Shown here piece after piece: positions 34,951 to 44,815 of a DNA stretch of 64,000 bases. Made by a program: the position numbers and the translations under genes. The stretch spans positions 1 to 64,000 of the forward strand of contig NZ_JBKAHK010000008.1 in NCBI RefSeq assembly GCF_046298265.1, written 5' to 3'. The notes below the pieces were generated by a model. That model made no database searches, was not told the origin of the DNA, and was given only the letters and a program-made list of their open reading frames with translations. Every line of letters starts with the position of its first letter. The first letter of the stretch is position 1. The stretch comes from Gillisia xinjiangensis (GTDB lineage Bacteria; Bacteroidota; Bacteroidia; Flavobacteriales; Flavobacteriaceae).

Positions 34951-37398
34951 ATGATTTTTAAAAACCTTGTTTTTATAGCCTCTATTCTATTTTTTACAAA
35001 TTTACAGGCTCAAAATATAGACTCACAAAAATATTCTAAAAAAGAATATTCTGCCCAGCGCATTTCAGAAGCCCCAAAAATTGATGGTTTCATAAATGAT
35101 CCAGTATGGGAAGGTAAATCAATTGCCACGAATTTCCTTATGGTTGAACCTGGAGATGGGGATCCAAGCAGGGAAACCCATCCTACAGAGGTTAAGATCG
35201 TGTATGATGACGAAGCCATATACATCGCTGCTTATATGCTGGATAACGAGCCTGACAGAATTTTAAGGCAATTTACACAGCGGGATAACATTGGCCAGGC
35301 AGATTTTTTTCTGGTGGATATCAATACCTATAATGATGGTGAAAATCAAACTCGGTTTTTAATTACTTCGGCAGGAACTTTGGCAGATGCCAAGATGAGT
35401 GGAGAAAATGAGGATTATAGTTATAACGTGGTTTGGGAAGGAGAGATTTCCTATGATGATAAAGGCTGGTATGCTGAAATAAAAATTCCGTACGCAGCGC
35501 TTAGATTTCCCAAAAAAGAAGAACAACTCTGGAGTATACAAATGAGTAGAAAAATCACTCATTTAAACGAAACTTATTCCTGGAATTATATAGATAAATC
35601 TGTTGGGAAAATAACACAATTCAATGGCTTGCTTCGAGGTATAAAAAACATTGACCCACCGGTTCGATTGAGTTTTTATCCTTATTCCTCCATTGAAACC
35701 GATCAATTTGAAGGAACCAACCAAACAAATTTCAGTGCCGGGTTGGATATCAAATATGGAATTACAGATGCATTTACCCTTGATGCAACATTGATTCCCG
35801 ATTTTGGACAAACCGCATTTGATAACGTGGAATTAAATCTGGGTCCTTTTGAGCAGGCATTTGGCGAAAACCGGGCTTTTTTTACGGAGGGAACCGAATT
35901 ATTTACAAAAGGAGACCTGTTCTATTCCAGAAGAATTGGTGATTCCCCAATAGGGTTTAATCAAGCTCAAAGAGGATCATTCAACAACGAGGTCTTAATT
36001 GAAAATCCTGAAAAGGCCGATTTGCTGAACGCGGTAAAAATTTCTGGAAGAACAGAAAACGATCTTGGAATTGGCTTTTTTAATGCGGTTACAAAAGAAA
36101 CCAACGCCATCTTTCAGGACACAGTTTCCGGCGATTTAAGATATAGAGTTACAGAACCGCTGGCCAATTATAATATTATAGTGCTGGACCAGCAATTCAA
36201 TCAAAATTCCTCTATCAGCATTATAAATACCAATGTGGTCCGGGATGGAAGTTTCAGGGATGGAAATGTTACCGGATTTTTATTCGATGTCTTCAACAAC
36301 TCAAATTCCTTTAATTTAGAGGGGGAAGCAAAAATGAGCAATGTGAATAAACCCGGGCAAAATATAACCGGATTTGCATCTAATTTTGAAATTAACCGGA
36401 CAAAAGGAAATTTCAGATATGGGGTGGAACACGATTTTGCAAATGAAACTTACGATATCAATGACCTTGGTTTAAACTTTCGGAATAATTATAATAATTT
36501 CAGCTGGAGTACATCTTATCAAATCTTTGAACCAACCGGGAAATTTAATCGATATACTATTCAATTATTTGGAAATCATACCCGCCGCTATAAGCCAGAT
36601 CTCGCCACGGGAACAGATGTGGGCGGAAGCTTTTTTGGGGTATTGAAAAATCGTTTTGCATTTGGAGGTTACGCGGTGATAGAATCAGACTTTAAAGACT
36701 TTTTTGAACCGCGCCGGGAAGGACACTATATAACCTATAAACAGAGTCTTGGCGGGGAAACCTGGATTTCATCAGACTATAGAAAGAAATTTGCGATAGA
36801 TGCACGCCTTGGTCTAAGAACGTATTTTGACAGCGATCAGGAAAATTACACCCTAAAACTGAGTCCCAGGTTTAGGTTTAATGATAAACTAAGTTTTATC
36901 TACTCCTTTAATTATTCCAATATAAATAACCGGAATAGTTTTGTAGTCCTAAAGCCTGAAAACATCATATTTGGGAACAGGGATACAAAAAGTGTAGAAA
37001 ATTCGCTACAGGGAAGTTATAATTTTAATACCAAACAGGCATTAAGTTTAAGTTTTCGTAATTTCTGGTCGGTAGCCAATTTTGCCGAAGGGGAGTTTAA
37101 AAACCTTCAGAAGAATGGAGAATTAACAGCAACCAATTATCCGGTAACTCCTAATAATGATCCCAATGTGAATTTCAATATCTGGAATCTTGATCTTAGC
37201 TATCGTTGGCAGTTTGCTCCCGGAAGTGAAGCTATTCTTCTTTACAGGAATTCCATATTCAACCTTAGCGACCAAAGCGAAATAGGATTTGAGGAAAGTC
37301 TTGAAAGATTATTTGAACAATCCCTTAGGCAAAACCTCTCTTTACGGATGGTTTATTTTATTGACTATAATAATATCAAGAAAATTTTTAAAAGTTAG
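34951..37398 (+). CDS. DUF5916 outer-membrane protein with CBM9-like domain
   Basis: 815 residues. A signal peptide ends near residue 20 (N-L-Q-A-Q). Residues about 35-210 form a CBM9-like sugar-binding sandwich (I-D-G-F-I-N-D-P-V-W, A-A-L-R-F-P). The rest is a large beta barrel with F-F-T-E-G-T-E-L-F near residue 310, the DUF5916 signature. Such proteins are common in marine Bacteroidetes outer membranes and are thought to bind or pass carbohydrate, though no substrate is known to me. It is monocistronic, with a promoter shared divergently with msrA. Confidence 0.85.
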   Translation: MIFKNLVFIASILFFTNLQAQNIDSQKYSKKEYSAQRISEAPKIDGFINDPVWEGKSIATNFLMVEPGDGDPSRETHPTEVKIVYDDEAIYIAAYMLDNEPDRILRQFTQRDNIGQADFFLVDINTYNDGENQTRFLITSAGTLADAKMSGENEDYSYNVVWEGEISYDDKGWYAEIKIPYAALRFPKKEEQLWSIQMSRKITHLNETYSWNYIDKSVGKITQFNGLLRGIKNIDPPVRLSFYPYSSIETDQFEGTNQTNFSAGLDIKYGITDAFTLDATLIPDFGQTAFDNVELNLGPFEQAFGENRAFFTEGTELFTKGDLFYSRRIGDSPIGFNQAQRGSFNNEVLIENPEKADLLNAVKISGRTENDLGIGFFNAVTKETNAIFQDTVSGDLRYRVTEPLANYNIIVLDQQFNQNSSISIINTNVVRDGSFRDGNVTGFLFDVFNNSNSFNLEGEAKMSNVNKPGQNITGFASNFEINRTKGNFRYGVEHDFANETYDINDLGLNFRNNYNNFSWSTSYQIFEPTGKFNRYTIQLFGNHTRRYKPDLATGTDVGGSFFGVLKNRFAFGGYAVIESDFKDFFEPRREGHYITYKQSLGGETWISSDYRKKFAIDARLGLRTYFDSDQENYTLKLSPRFRFNDKLSFIYSFNYSNINNRNSFVVLKPENIIFGNRDTKSVENSLQGSYNFNTKQALSLSFRNFWSVANFAEGEFKNLQKNGELTATNYPVTPNNDPNVNFNIWNLDLSYRWQFAPGSEAILLYRNSIFNLSDQSEIGFEESLERLFEQSLRQNLSLRMVYFIDYNNIKKIFKS

Positions 37399-37446
37399 AA
37401 CAGGGGCTTTTAGAAAATAAGTACATTCACTTTACAAGCTACACCA

Positions 37447-38109
37447 ATGATATACGCCCAGAACATTCATAAATATTACGGAAATTTACACGTTTTAAAA
37501 GGTGTGAATCTTCATATTGAAAAAAGCGAGATTGTTTCCATAGTGGGAGCTTCCGGTGCCGGAAAAACAACCTTGCTTCAAATTCTGGGAACCCTTGACA
37601 ACCCTGATAAACAAACAGGCAGCGCACTAAAAATAAACGACATTGACATCTATTCCCTAAACTCTAAAAAGCTTTCCAAATTTAGAAATGAACAGGTTGG
37701 ATTTATATTTCAGTTTCACCAGTTGCTACCGGAATTTACCGCATTGGAAAATATTTGTATCCCCGCATTTATAAAAAACACACCAAAAGCAGAAGCTGAA
37801 AAAAGAGCCCTGGAATTGCTTGATTTTTTGGGTTTAAAAGACCGTGCATCCCATAAACCGGCAGAGTTAAGCGGTGGAGAACAACAGCGAATTGCGGTGG
37901 CCCGTTCTTTGATCAATAATCCTGCAGTGATCTTTGCCGATGAACCTTCAGGAAATCTTGATTCAGAATCGGCTGAAAGGCTGCACAAACTGTTTTTTCA
38001 ACTTCGGGAAGAGTTTCACCAAACTTTTGTCATTGTTACTCACAACGAAGAACTGGCAAATATGGCCGACAGGAAACTCACCATGGTAGACGGAGAAATA
38101 ATTCTTTAG
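37447..38109 (+). CDS. ABC transporter ATPase, LolD-like
   Basis: 220 residues, one nucleotide-binding domain. Walker A is G-A-S-G-A-G-K-T-T at residues 33-41. The signature L-S-G-G-E-Q-Q-R, Walker B V-I-F-A-D-E-P-S-G-N-L-D and the H-loop V-T-H-N-E-E are all present. The F-Q-F-H-Q-L-L-P-E-F-T-A-L-E-N segment is typical of the LolD/MacB group that powers lipoprotein release or MacB-type export. The membrane partner is not in this window. A 13-bp gap leads to the next gene, so they are probably co-transcribed. Confidence 0.9.
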   Translation: MIYAQNIHKYYGNLHVLKGVNLHIEKSEIVSIVGASGAGKTTLLQILGTLDNPDKQTGSALKINDIDIYSLNSKKLSKFRNEQVGFIFQFHQLLPEFTALENICIPAFIKNTPKAEAEKRALELLDFLGLKDRASHKPAELSGGEQQRIAVARSLINNPAVIFADEPSGNLDSESAERLHKLFFQLREEFHQTFVIVTHNEELANMADRKLTMVDGEIIL

Positions 38110-38122
38110 AAAATAACCCTAA

Positions 38123-38890
38123 ATGCTCAAAAAATCCGAATTAAAATCATTTTTAGATTTTAAGGTTGAACAATACAATACCCCGGAATTCATAGAATCT
38201 GATCCGGTTCAAATCCCGCATCTTTTCAGCAAAAAAGAAGATATTGAAATCGCAGGTTTTTTAACAGCAACCATCGCCTGGGGAAATAGAAAAAGCATTC
38301 TTAAAAATGCTACCTCTCTTATGGAGCTTATGGAAAGTTCACCCTACGATTTTGTTATGAATCACCAGGATGAGGATTTGGATTCCCTTGAAAATTTTGT
38401 TCACCGTACCTTTAATGGTAAAGATCTCCAATACTTTGTACGGTCCTTAAAAAACATTTACTCCAGGCACCAGGGGTTGGAAGGTGTTTTTACCAAATAT
38501 GCTGAAAGAGATTCTCTTCAGGGAAGCATACATCAATTTAAAAAGGTGTTTTTTGAAATGCCCCATCTTTCAAGAACCGAAAAACATGTGAGTGATCCAA
38601 TGAAGAATTCGGCAGCCAAAAGAATTAACATGTATTTACGCTGGATGATTCGAAGCGATGCAGCGAATGTTGATTTTGGAATCTGGAACCAATTGAATGC
38701 TGCCCAATTATCCTGTCCCTTAGATGTGCATTCAGGAAATACAGCCAGAAAACTTGGATTGCTAAAAAGAAAACAAAACGATGCAAAAGCCCTTGACGAA
38801 CTTGATAAAAATTTACGCAAACTTGATCCCAAAGACCCTGTGAAATATGACTATGCGCTCTTTGGTTTAGGCGTGTTTGAGAAATATTAA
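38123..38890 (+). CDS. TIGR02757 family protein
   Basis: 255 residues, soluble, largely helical. It matches the TIGR02757 family of Bacteroidetes and spirochaetes: I-P-H-L-F-S-K-K-E-D-I-E-I-A-G-F near the start, A-W-G-N-R-K-S-I, then R-I-N-M-Y-L-R-W-M-I-R and C-P-L-D-V-H-S-G-N-T-A-R. The overall layout recalls helix-hairpin-helix DNA glycosylases. A DNA repair link is therefore possible but unproven. It lies just after the LolD-like gene. Confidence 0.85.
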   Translation: MLKKSELKSFLDFKVEQYNTPEFIESDPVQIPHLFSKKEDIEIAGFLTATIAWGNRKSILKNATSLMELMESSPYDFVMNHQDEDLDSLENFVHRTFNGKDLQYFVRSLKNIYSRHQGLEGVFTKYAERDSLQGSIHQFKKVFFEMPHLSRTEKHVSDPMKNSAAKRINMYLRWMIRSDAANVDFGIWNQLNAAQLSCPLDVHSGNTARKLGLLKRKQNDAKALDELDKNLRKLDPKDPVKYDYALFGLGVFEKY

Positions 38891-38920
38891 CACTACCTTA
38901 ACTTTTTAAAATTAAATCAG

Positions 38921-38928
38921 TAACTTTG
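38921..38928 (+). promoter_or_regulatory. -7 box for the first GAF histidine kinase
   Basis: TAACTTTG, a full TAnnTTTG match 34 bp before the ATG at 38963. Confidence 0.45.
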
Positions 38929-38962
38929 GTCTAATTCTTGGCTACAAGAACAAAAAACAATT

Positions 38963-40189
38963 ATGCATATGATAGAAGCAGCCCCTCCGAAAGGTGAAAA
39001 AAAAAGGTTGGCAGCCCTGGAAGAATTACAACTTCTGCATACAGATTCTGAGGAAAACTACGATGATATTACAAAACTTGCCTCTTACATTTGTAATGTT
39101 CCGGTTTCTTTAATAACCCTTATTGGTGAAGATCAACAATGGTTCAAATCCAAAGTAGGAACCGAATTAAATAGTGCTCCTAGAGCAATATCTCATTGTG
39201 CTCACGCAATTCTAGATCCAAAAGAATTGATGGAAATTAAGGATACCCGTGAAGATTTAAGGTTTAAAAATAATCCTTATACACTTGATGATCCCAAGAT
39301 TCTGTTTTATGCAGGAATGCCATTAAAATCATTTAACGGGAATGCTTTAGGTACATTATGTGTTTTAGATACCAAGCCAAATTCTCTTACCGAGGGTCAA
39401 AAAAGTGCTTTAGTAGCGCTCGCCAAACAAGTGGAAAACCTCTTTGAATTAAGAAGGCATAACCTAAAACTTGAAAAGGTTACAAAAGTACTTGTAGAAA
39501 AAAACAGCCAGCTTAAAGATTTTGCAGGAATTGTTTCCCATGATATGAAAATGCCCCTTGCAAATATGATACTAACAGCTGATGTGCTAAAGGCTAAATA
39601 TGCAGATAAATTTGATGAGGATGGAATTAAATATCTTGATTATTTAAAGCAATCATCATTTAAATTAAGCAGTTACATTACGGGAATTCTTCAACATTAT
39701 GAAAGTGATGGCCTTACAGAAACTGTAATTGAGGAATTCGATATTCATGATCTCCTGGAAGAGATTATAGATCTATTAAACATAGACTATAATTGTGAAA
39801 TTAACCTGCCAGAGGAAAATTTAATGTTGAATTGTAACAGGAGTGCACTGGAACAAATAATACTCAATTTGGTTACCAATAGTTTAAAATACAATCGGAA
39901 AGAGGAAATTGTTATTGATATAGATTGCAGGAAAGATAACGAATTCTATCACTTTACTATAAAAGACAATGGAATTGGGATTCCAAAAGATAAACAGGAA
40001 GATATTTTTGAACTCTTCACAGTTATAGCAGAAACCGATAGAAGCGGAAATAGAGGCAATGGAATTGGACTTTCCACAGTCAAAAAATTAGTGAATTCCC
40101 TGGGTGGAAAAATCTCTTTGGAATCAGAAGTCAATAAAGGAACCTCATTTCACTTTTCAATAAATCATACTATTTGTGATGAAAATTAA
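38963..40189 (+). CDS. GAF-domain sensor histidine kinase (first of a tandem pair)
   Basis: 408 residues with no membrane segment, so a cytosolic sensor. Residues about 30-165 form a GAF domain (V-S-L-I-T-L-I-G-E-D-Q-Q-W-F-K-S, then C-A-H-A-I-L). The HisKA H-box is S-H193-D-M-K-M-P-L-A-N-M. The HATPase follows with N-L-V-T-N-S-L-K-Y-N, D-N-G-I-G-I-P and G-N-G-I-G-L-S-T-V-K-K. No receiver domain or response regulator lies nearby. The next gene is a paralogue with the same layout. M-H-M at the start allows either 38963 or 38969 as initiation codon. Confidence 0.9.
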   Translation: MHMIEAAPPKGEKKRLAALEELQLLHTDSEENYDDITKLASYICNVPVSLITLIGEDQQWFKSKVGTELNSAPRAISHCAHAILDPKELMEIKDTREDLRFKNNPYTLDDPKILFYAGMPLKSFNGNALGTLCVLDTKPNSLTEGQKSALVALAKQVENLFELRRHNLKLEKVTKVLVEKNSQLKDFAGIVSHDMKMPLANMILTADVLKAKYADKFDEDGIKYLDYLKQSSFKLSSYITGILQHYESDGLTETVIEEFDIHDLLEEIIDLLNIDYNCEINLPEENLMLNCNRSALEQIILNLVTNSLKYNRKEEIVIDIDCRKDNEFYHFTIKDNGIGIPKDKQEDIFELFTVIAETDRSGNRGNGIGLSTVKKLVNSLGGKISLESEVNKGTSFHFSINHTICDEN

Positions 40190-40384
40190 TACCTGCAATT
40201 AGTACATTATTTAAATTCCATTTCAGTTAAAAACCTGATAATCGTAATTTGATTTTCCCAATCTCTTCTCCACTTTTCCGTTTTCCTTCCTCATATAAGC
40301 TAACAAATATTTGGATTACAGTTAACTATTAGTAAAAAAATCCTTATTATTGGTATGATTTAAAGAACCGGCTAGATCTTTTAT

Positions 40385-41584
40385 ATGGAGTATAATTCCA
40401 AATTGACCCAAAATTCCAGAATTACAGTAATTCAGGATTACCAAATAATCAGTTTATCCAATGATAAGGATTACGATGACTTAATTTTTCTGGCATCTTC
40501 CATTTGCAATGTTCCTGTAGCATACCTGGGAATTGTAGCCAAAGAAAAGATTTTGTTTAAATCTAGAACAGGGATTAGTGTGGAAGAAATGGATCTTGAA
40601 AATTCCTTTACACAGGCAACCCTGGAGAGCTGTACGGAATATTTTTCAGCAAATTTTTCTGAAGATCCCGAACTTTTTCAAATGGCTATCCCTTTTTTCG
40701 ATAAGGATTATAAATTTTATTGTGGCGTTCCAATCATTAATGCGAAAGGCCTGACTATTGGAACCTTAAATATTCTTGATGTGCGGGAACGGGAATTGCA
40801 GGATTTTCAGAAGAAATCGCTAAAAGTTCTTGCCAATCAAATCATGAAGTTGCTTGAGTTTAGAAACCAGAATTATAAATTTCTACAAATCCAGAATAAA
40901 CTGAAACAGAAATATCACGAATTGGAAAAATTCGCCAGTCTGGTTTCCCATGATATCAAATCCCCACTTGCAAATATTATCTCCTTAACAGAGCTTTTAA
41001 GGGAAGAGAACAAAGATAAACTCAATGAAGAAACGCTTCAGTACCTGGATTACCTTGTAGAATCCTCATACTCATTAAGGAATTATGTAGATGGAATCCT
41101 TAATTTTTATCGCAGTGAAAATATTCTTGAAAAGGCGGCTGAAAATGTTGACCTCCATCAAATCCTTAAAGAAATAGCCCATTTGTATGATGTTTCTAAT
41201 GATGTTGAAATTAAATACCCAGAGACCGCCAGTTTAAAAAACATCAATAAAGCCGCCCTGACACAAATACTTTTGAATCTTATTAGCAATGCTTTAAAAT
41301 ACAATAACAGGGAACTTCGAAAAATTAATATAAGTTTTCATGAAACCCCGGATTTTTATCATTTTGAAGTTATAGATAATGGAGTTGGGTTTTCGGCAGA
41401 GAATTCTGACAAAATATTTGAATTATTTCATACTCTGGACACGAATGACAGGGATGGCAACCCAGGAAGCGGAATTGGACTTGCAACCGTAAAGAAGTTG
41501 GTGAATAGCCTTGGAGGCGAGATTAGCGTAAATTCAACACCCGGTTTGGGAAGTAAATTTTCTTTTAGCATTAGAAGACATTAA
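40385..41584 (+). CDS. GAF-domain sensor histidine kinase (second of a tandem pair)
   Basis: 399 residues, cytosolic, the same architecture as the preceding gene: GAF (about 25-160), H-box S-H189-D-I-K-S-P-L-A-N-I, then N-L-I-S-N-A-L-K-Y-N, D-N-G-V-G-F and G-S-G-I-G-L-A-T-V-K-K. The kinase half is clearly closer to its neighbour than the GAF half. In the GAF half the S-H-C-A-H segment of the first gene has become T-Q-A-T-L-E. This suggests a duplication in which the sensing pocket diverged. A 195-bp gap separates them, so each may have its own promoter. Confidence 0.9.
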   Translation: MEYNSKLTQNSRITVIQDYQIISLSNDKDYDDLIFLASSICNVPVAYLGIVAKEKILFKSRTGISVEEMDLENSFTQATLESCTEYFSANFSEDPELFQMAIPFFDKDYKFYCGVPIINAKGLTIGTLNILDVRERELQDFQKKSLKVLANQIMKLLEFRNQNYKFLQIQNKLKQKYHELEKFASLVSHDIKSPLANIISLTELLREENKDKLNEETLQYLDYLVESSYSLRNYVDGILNFYRSENILEKAAENVDLHQILKEIAHLYDVSNDVEIKYPETASLKNINKAALTQILLNLISNALKYNNRELRKINISFHETPDFYHFEVIDNGVGFSAENSDKIFELFHTLDTNDRDGNPGSGIGLATVKKLVNSLGGEISVNSTPGLGSKFSFSIRRH

Positions 41585-41645
41585 TAGTTTAACAAGCTTT
41601 CGTTTTTAATGGCTTTTTATATATTTGATAAATATTCAAAGCACA

Positions 41646-43562
41646 ATGCAGTTTCATCATCCCGAAGTACTCTACGCCCTCTTCCTGTTGATAATCCCAG
41701 TAATTGTTCATCTTTTCCAACTTAGAAAATTTCGCCGTGAAGATTTTACCAATGTCAAATTTCTAAAACGAATTACCCAACAAACCAGAAAGAGTTCAAA
41801 ACTCAAAAAATGGTTGGTTCTCGCCACGCGTTTATTCTTGCTCGCCAGTATTATTTTTGCTTTTTCCCAACCTTTTTTTCCTGATGAAACCATAGAATCA
41901 GGCGTAATTGAAACCGTCATTTATCTGGATAATTCCTATAGTATGCAGGCAAATGGGCAACAGGGGCGACTTTTTGACCGCAGCATTCAGGAATTGCTTG
42001 AAAACTTGCCAGAAGATCAAAAATTTGCACTTTTTACCAATACCGAAGAATTTCTTAATGTTACCAGGCAGGATCTTCAGGAATTGGAATATGCTTCGAC
42101 ACAACTTGATTATAAAACCATTTTATTAAAGGCAGAAAGTTTCTTTTCCCGGGATAGCACAACGCAAAAAAAATTGCTGCTAATTTCCGATTTTCAAAAG
42201 AGCTCTTCAATGCCCGAAGATTTGAAAGTAAAGAACACCAAGATATATGCACGTCCTTTAAAACCGGAAAGATTCGAAAATATTCGCCTGGATTCAGCAT
42301 TTATTTCCCGTGAAGCCGCTGGAGATCAAATTTTGAATATTGAAATAAGTGCTTCTCAGGATTTCACGAATAATACTACTGTCTCACTTTATAACGGCGA
42401 TAAATTAATAGGAAAAACCGGCGTTGATTTTAGTGAAAATAAAAAGCAACAACTTGAGTTTCCTATTTCTGAAGAAGAAATACTTTCAGGAAACATTCAA
42501 ATTGAAGACACTGGTTTAGCCTTTGATAACAGCTTGTTCTTCAGCCTTAATAAAACCGAACCTATAAACATCATCAGCATTAACAACGCAGATGATGCTT
42601 TTATTAAAAGGATTTTCACAACACCGGAATTCAACTATACTTCGTTTTTAAATACAGAAATAAATTACAATGCAATTTCTGCAGCAAAAGTGATCATCTT
42701 AAATGAGATTTCTGAAATTTCAAATTCCTTGTTGAACACGCTTCAGCAAAAAAAGCTGGAAAACACCGTATTCATCTTTATTCCTTCTGTAGAGGAAACA
42801 GGCAGTAATTACAGGCTTTTTGTTCGTGAGCTTGGTGTTACAGGATTTCAAAACACACAAGAGCAGGAAAAACGGATTACCGGAATTTCCTTTCAACATC
42901 CCATTTTCCAAGGGGTTTTTGAGAATGAAATCGCTAATTTTGAATATCCTAAAACCCAGATTTCTTATAAAATATCAGGTTCAGGCCCTTCTATACTATC
43001 ATTTCAGGATATGGATCCGTTTTTAATAGGGATTGGAGGTAATTATTTTTTTAGTGCAGCTTTAAATGCCAAAAACAGCAATTTTATACGTTCCCCATTA
43101 GTGGTTCCTACCTTCTATAAAATGGGGATTTCAGCCCTTCAACCCACTCCCCTATATTATACTTTAGGAGAAACAAATAGTATAGAAGTACCGGTAAGTA
43201 TTGGAAGTGATGAGATTTTACATCTAACTTCCGAAACAGCAAATTTAATTCCGCAGCAACAGCGATTCTCAAATAAGGTAGAAATGATTACCGATGAGTT
43301 TCCCCAGAAACCCGGAAATTTCTGGATTTTACAAAATAAAGATACTGTAATGGGCATTAGTTATAATGTGAACAGAAAAGAAAGCGAACTGATTTACCAG
43401 GATATTGATAACATTAAAAATGTTGAAATTTTGAAGGGCATACCTGAATTTATTTCTTCCGGCGGATATAAGAAAGATGTGGATACGCTTTGGAAATGGT
43501 TTGTTACTTTTGCTTTGTTATTTTTAATCGTGGAAACTTTACTCTTAAAATATTTTAAATGA
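41646..43562 (+). CDS. BatA-domain membrane protein
   Basis: From the ATG at 41646 it has 638 residues. The TTG at 41625 would add seven residues before the conserved M-Q-F-H-H-P-E-V-L-Y start. The N-terminal BatA motif (two membrane segments at about 9-28 and 60-80 around L-R-K-F-R-R-E-D-F-T-N-V-K-F-L) is followed by a vWA-like domain (Y-L-D-N-S-Y-S-M near residue 95) and a long beta-rich periplasmic region. A single membrane helix ends the protein. Its last 4 bp overlap the dihydroorotase-like gene. BatA proteins belong to aerotolerance-type gene sets, but the other Bat genes are absent here. Confidence 0.88.
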   Translation: MQFHHPEVLYALFLLIIPVIVHLFQLRKFRREDFTNVKFLKRITQQTRKSSKLKKWLVLATRLFLLASIIFAFSQPFFPDETIESGVIETVIYLDNSYSMQANGQQGRLFDRSIQELLENLPEDQKFALFTNTEEFLNVTRQDLQELEYASTQLDYKTILLKAESFFSRDSTTQKKLLLISDFQKSSSMPEDLKVKNTKIYARPLKPERFENIRLDSAFISREAAGDQILNIEISASQDFTNNTTVSLYNGDKLIGKTGVDFSENKKQQLEFPISEEEILSGNIQIEDTGLAFDNSLFFSLNKTEPINIISINNADDAFIKRIFTTPEFNYTSFLNTEINYNAISAAKVIILNEISEISNSLLNTLQQKKLENTVFIFIPSVEETGSNYRLFVRELGVTGFQNTQEQEKRITGISFQHPIFQGVFENEIANFEYPKTQISYKISGSGPSILSFQDMDPFLIGIGGNYFFSAALNAKNSNFIRSPLVVPTFYKMGISALQPTPLYYTLGETNSIEVPVSIGSDEILHLTSETANLIPQQQRFSNKVEMITDEFPQKPGNFWILQNKDTVMGISYNVNRKESELIYQDIDNIKNVEILKGIPEFISSGGYKKDVDTLWKWFVTFALLFLIVETLLLKYFK

Positions 43563-44815
43563 AGCTACTTCTTAGATCGGCCAAAATAATAGATTTCAAT
43601 TCAGCCTACCATCAAAAAAAAGTGGATCTTTTTATTAAGGATGGAAGAATTGAAAAAATTGGGACTTCGCTTAAAATTTCTGAAGTGGACAAAGAAATAA
43701 AATTAAAGGACCTTCACATTTCCCCCGGCTGGTTTGACAGTAGCGTGAGTTTTGGAGAACCAGGATATGAGGAGCGGGAAACAATCTCAAATGGTCTTAA
43801 AGTAGCTGCAAAAAGCGGTTTTACGCACATTGCACTCAACCCGAACACGAATCCTGTTACCGATGATAACGGCGCCATCACATCAATACTTTCCAAGGCC
43901 AAGAATAATGCGGTAAAACTCGCACCTATTGGCTCCTTAACAAAAGCTGGCGAAGGTGTAGACCTGGCAGAACTCTATGATATGCACCAAGGGGGCGCCA
44001 TCGCTTTTGGAGATCATAAAAAATCAATAGCTCATCCCAATTTATTAAAACTCGCGCTTCAATATGCCCAAAATTTTGATGGGCTGGTGCTTTCCTTTCC
44101 TCAGGATAATAAGATTGCAGGAAAAGGATTGGTAAATGAGGAAGTTAGCAGCACATTTCTTGGTTTAAAGGGAATACCGGCACTTGCTGAAGAACTACAA
44201 ATTATTCGTGATCTTTATATCCTGGAATATACCGGAGGCAAATTGCACATCCCGACTATTTCCACAGAAAAATCGGTTAGACTGATAAAGGAAGCAAAAA
44301 AGAAAGGCCTTGATGTAAGTTGCAGTGTAGCAATCCACAACCTTTTGTTCACGGACGATCTACTGAAGGAATTTGATACGAACACGAAAGTTTTACCTCC
44401 ATTACGCACCAAAAAAGATATCAAGGCACTTATAAAAGGATTGAAAGAAGGAACCATCGATATGGTTACCAGTGATCACTCCCCTATTGATATAGAACAT
44501 AAAAAAGTGGAATTTGAATATGCCTTATTTGGCAGCATAGGTTTAGAATCGGCATTTGGGGCATTATTACAAGTTTTCACCCTGGATGAAACCATCGGGT
44601 TTTTAACCGGAAGCAGAAAACGTTTCGGTTTGAAAATACCGGTTATAAAAGAAGGAAAAAGAGCAAATTTAAGTCTGTTCAGTCCGGAAGGAACGTATAA
44701 CTTCACCACTCAACATATTCATTCCTCTTCTAAAAACAGCATCTTCCTGGATTCGAAACTTAATGGAAAAGTTTATGGAGTCATCTCAGGAAAAAACCTG
44801 ATTCTTTCTGAATAA
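43559..44815 (+). CDS. Dihydroorotase-like protein lacking metal ligands
   Basis: 418 residues, amidohydrolase superfamily, aligned throughout with bacterial class I dihydroorotase. The usual D-x-H-x-H-x-R-x-P-G motif reads D60-S-S-V-S-F-G-E-P-G69, so both His and the substrate Arg are lost. The H-C-E-D segment is L-S-F-P-Q-D, and the H-V-S-T His is Thr (P-T-I-S-T). The late Asp in T-S-D-H-S-P is kept. A normal two-zinc centre cannot form, so it is probably not a catalyst. Non-catalytic dihydroorotases are known as structural partners of aspartate carbamoyltransferase. It overlaps the BatA gene by 4 bp. Confidence 0.88.
   Translation: MKLLLRSAKIIDFNSAYHQKKVDLFIKDGRIEKIGTSLKISEVDKEIKLKDLHISPGWFDSSVSFGEPGYEERETISNGLKVAAKSGFTHIALNPNTNPVTDDNGAITSILSKAKNNAVKLAPIGSLTKAGEGVDLAELYDMHQGGAIAFGDHKKSIAHPNLLKLALQYAQNFDGLVLSFPQDNKIAGKGLVNEEVSSTFLGLKGIPALAEELQIIRDLYILEYTGGKLHIPTISTEKSVRLIKEAKKKGLDVSCSVAIHNLLFTDDLLKEFDTNTKVLPPLRTKKDIKALIKGLKEGTIDMVTSDHSPIDIEHKKVEFEYALFGSIGLESAFGALLQVFTLDETIGFLTGSRKRFGLKIPVIKEGKRANLSLFSPEGTYNFTTQHIHSSSKNSIFLDSKLNGKVYGVISGKNLILSE

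Noticed and set aside
43559..44815. Active dihydroorotase (pyrC)
   Set aside because: Four metal or substrate ligands are replaced, so I did not assign the pyrC symbol despite full-length similarity.
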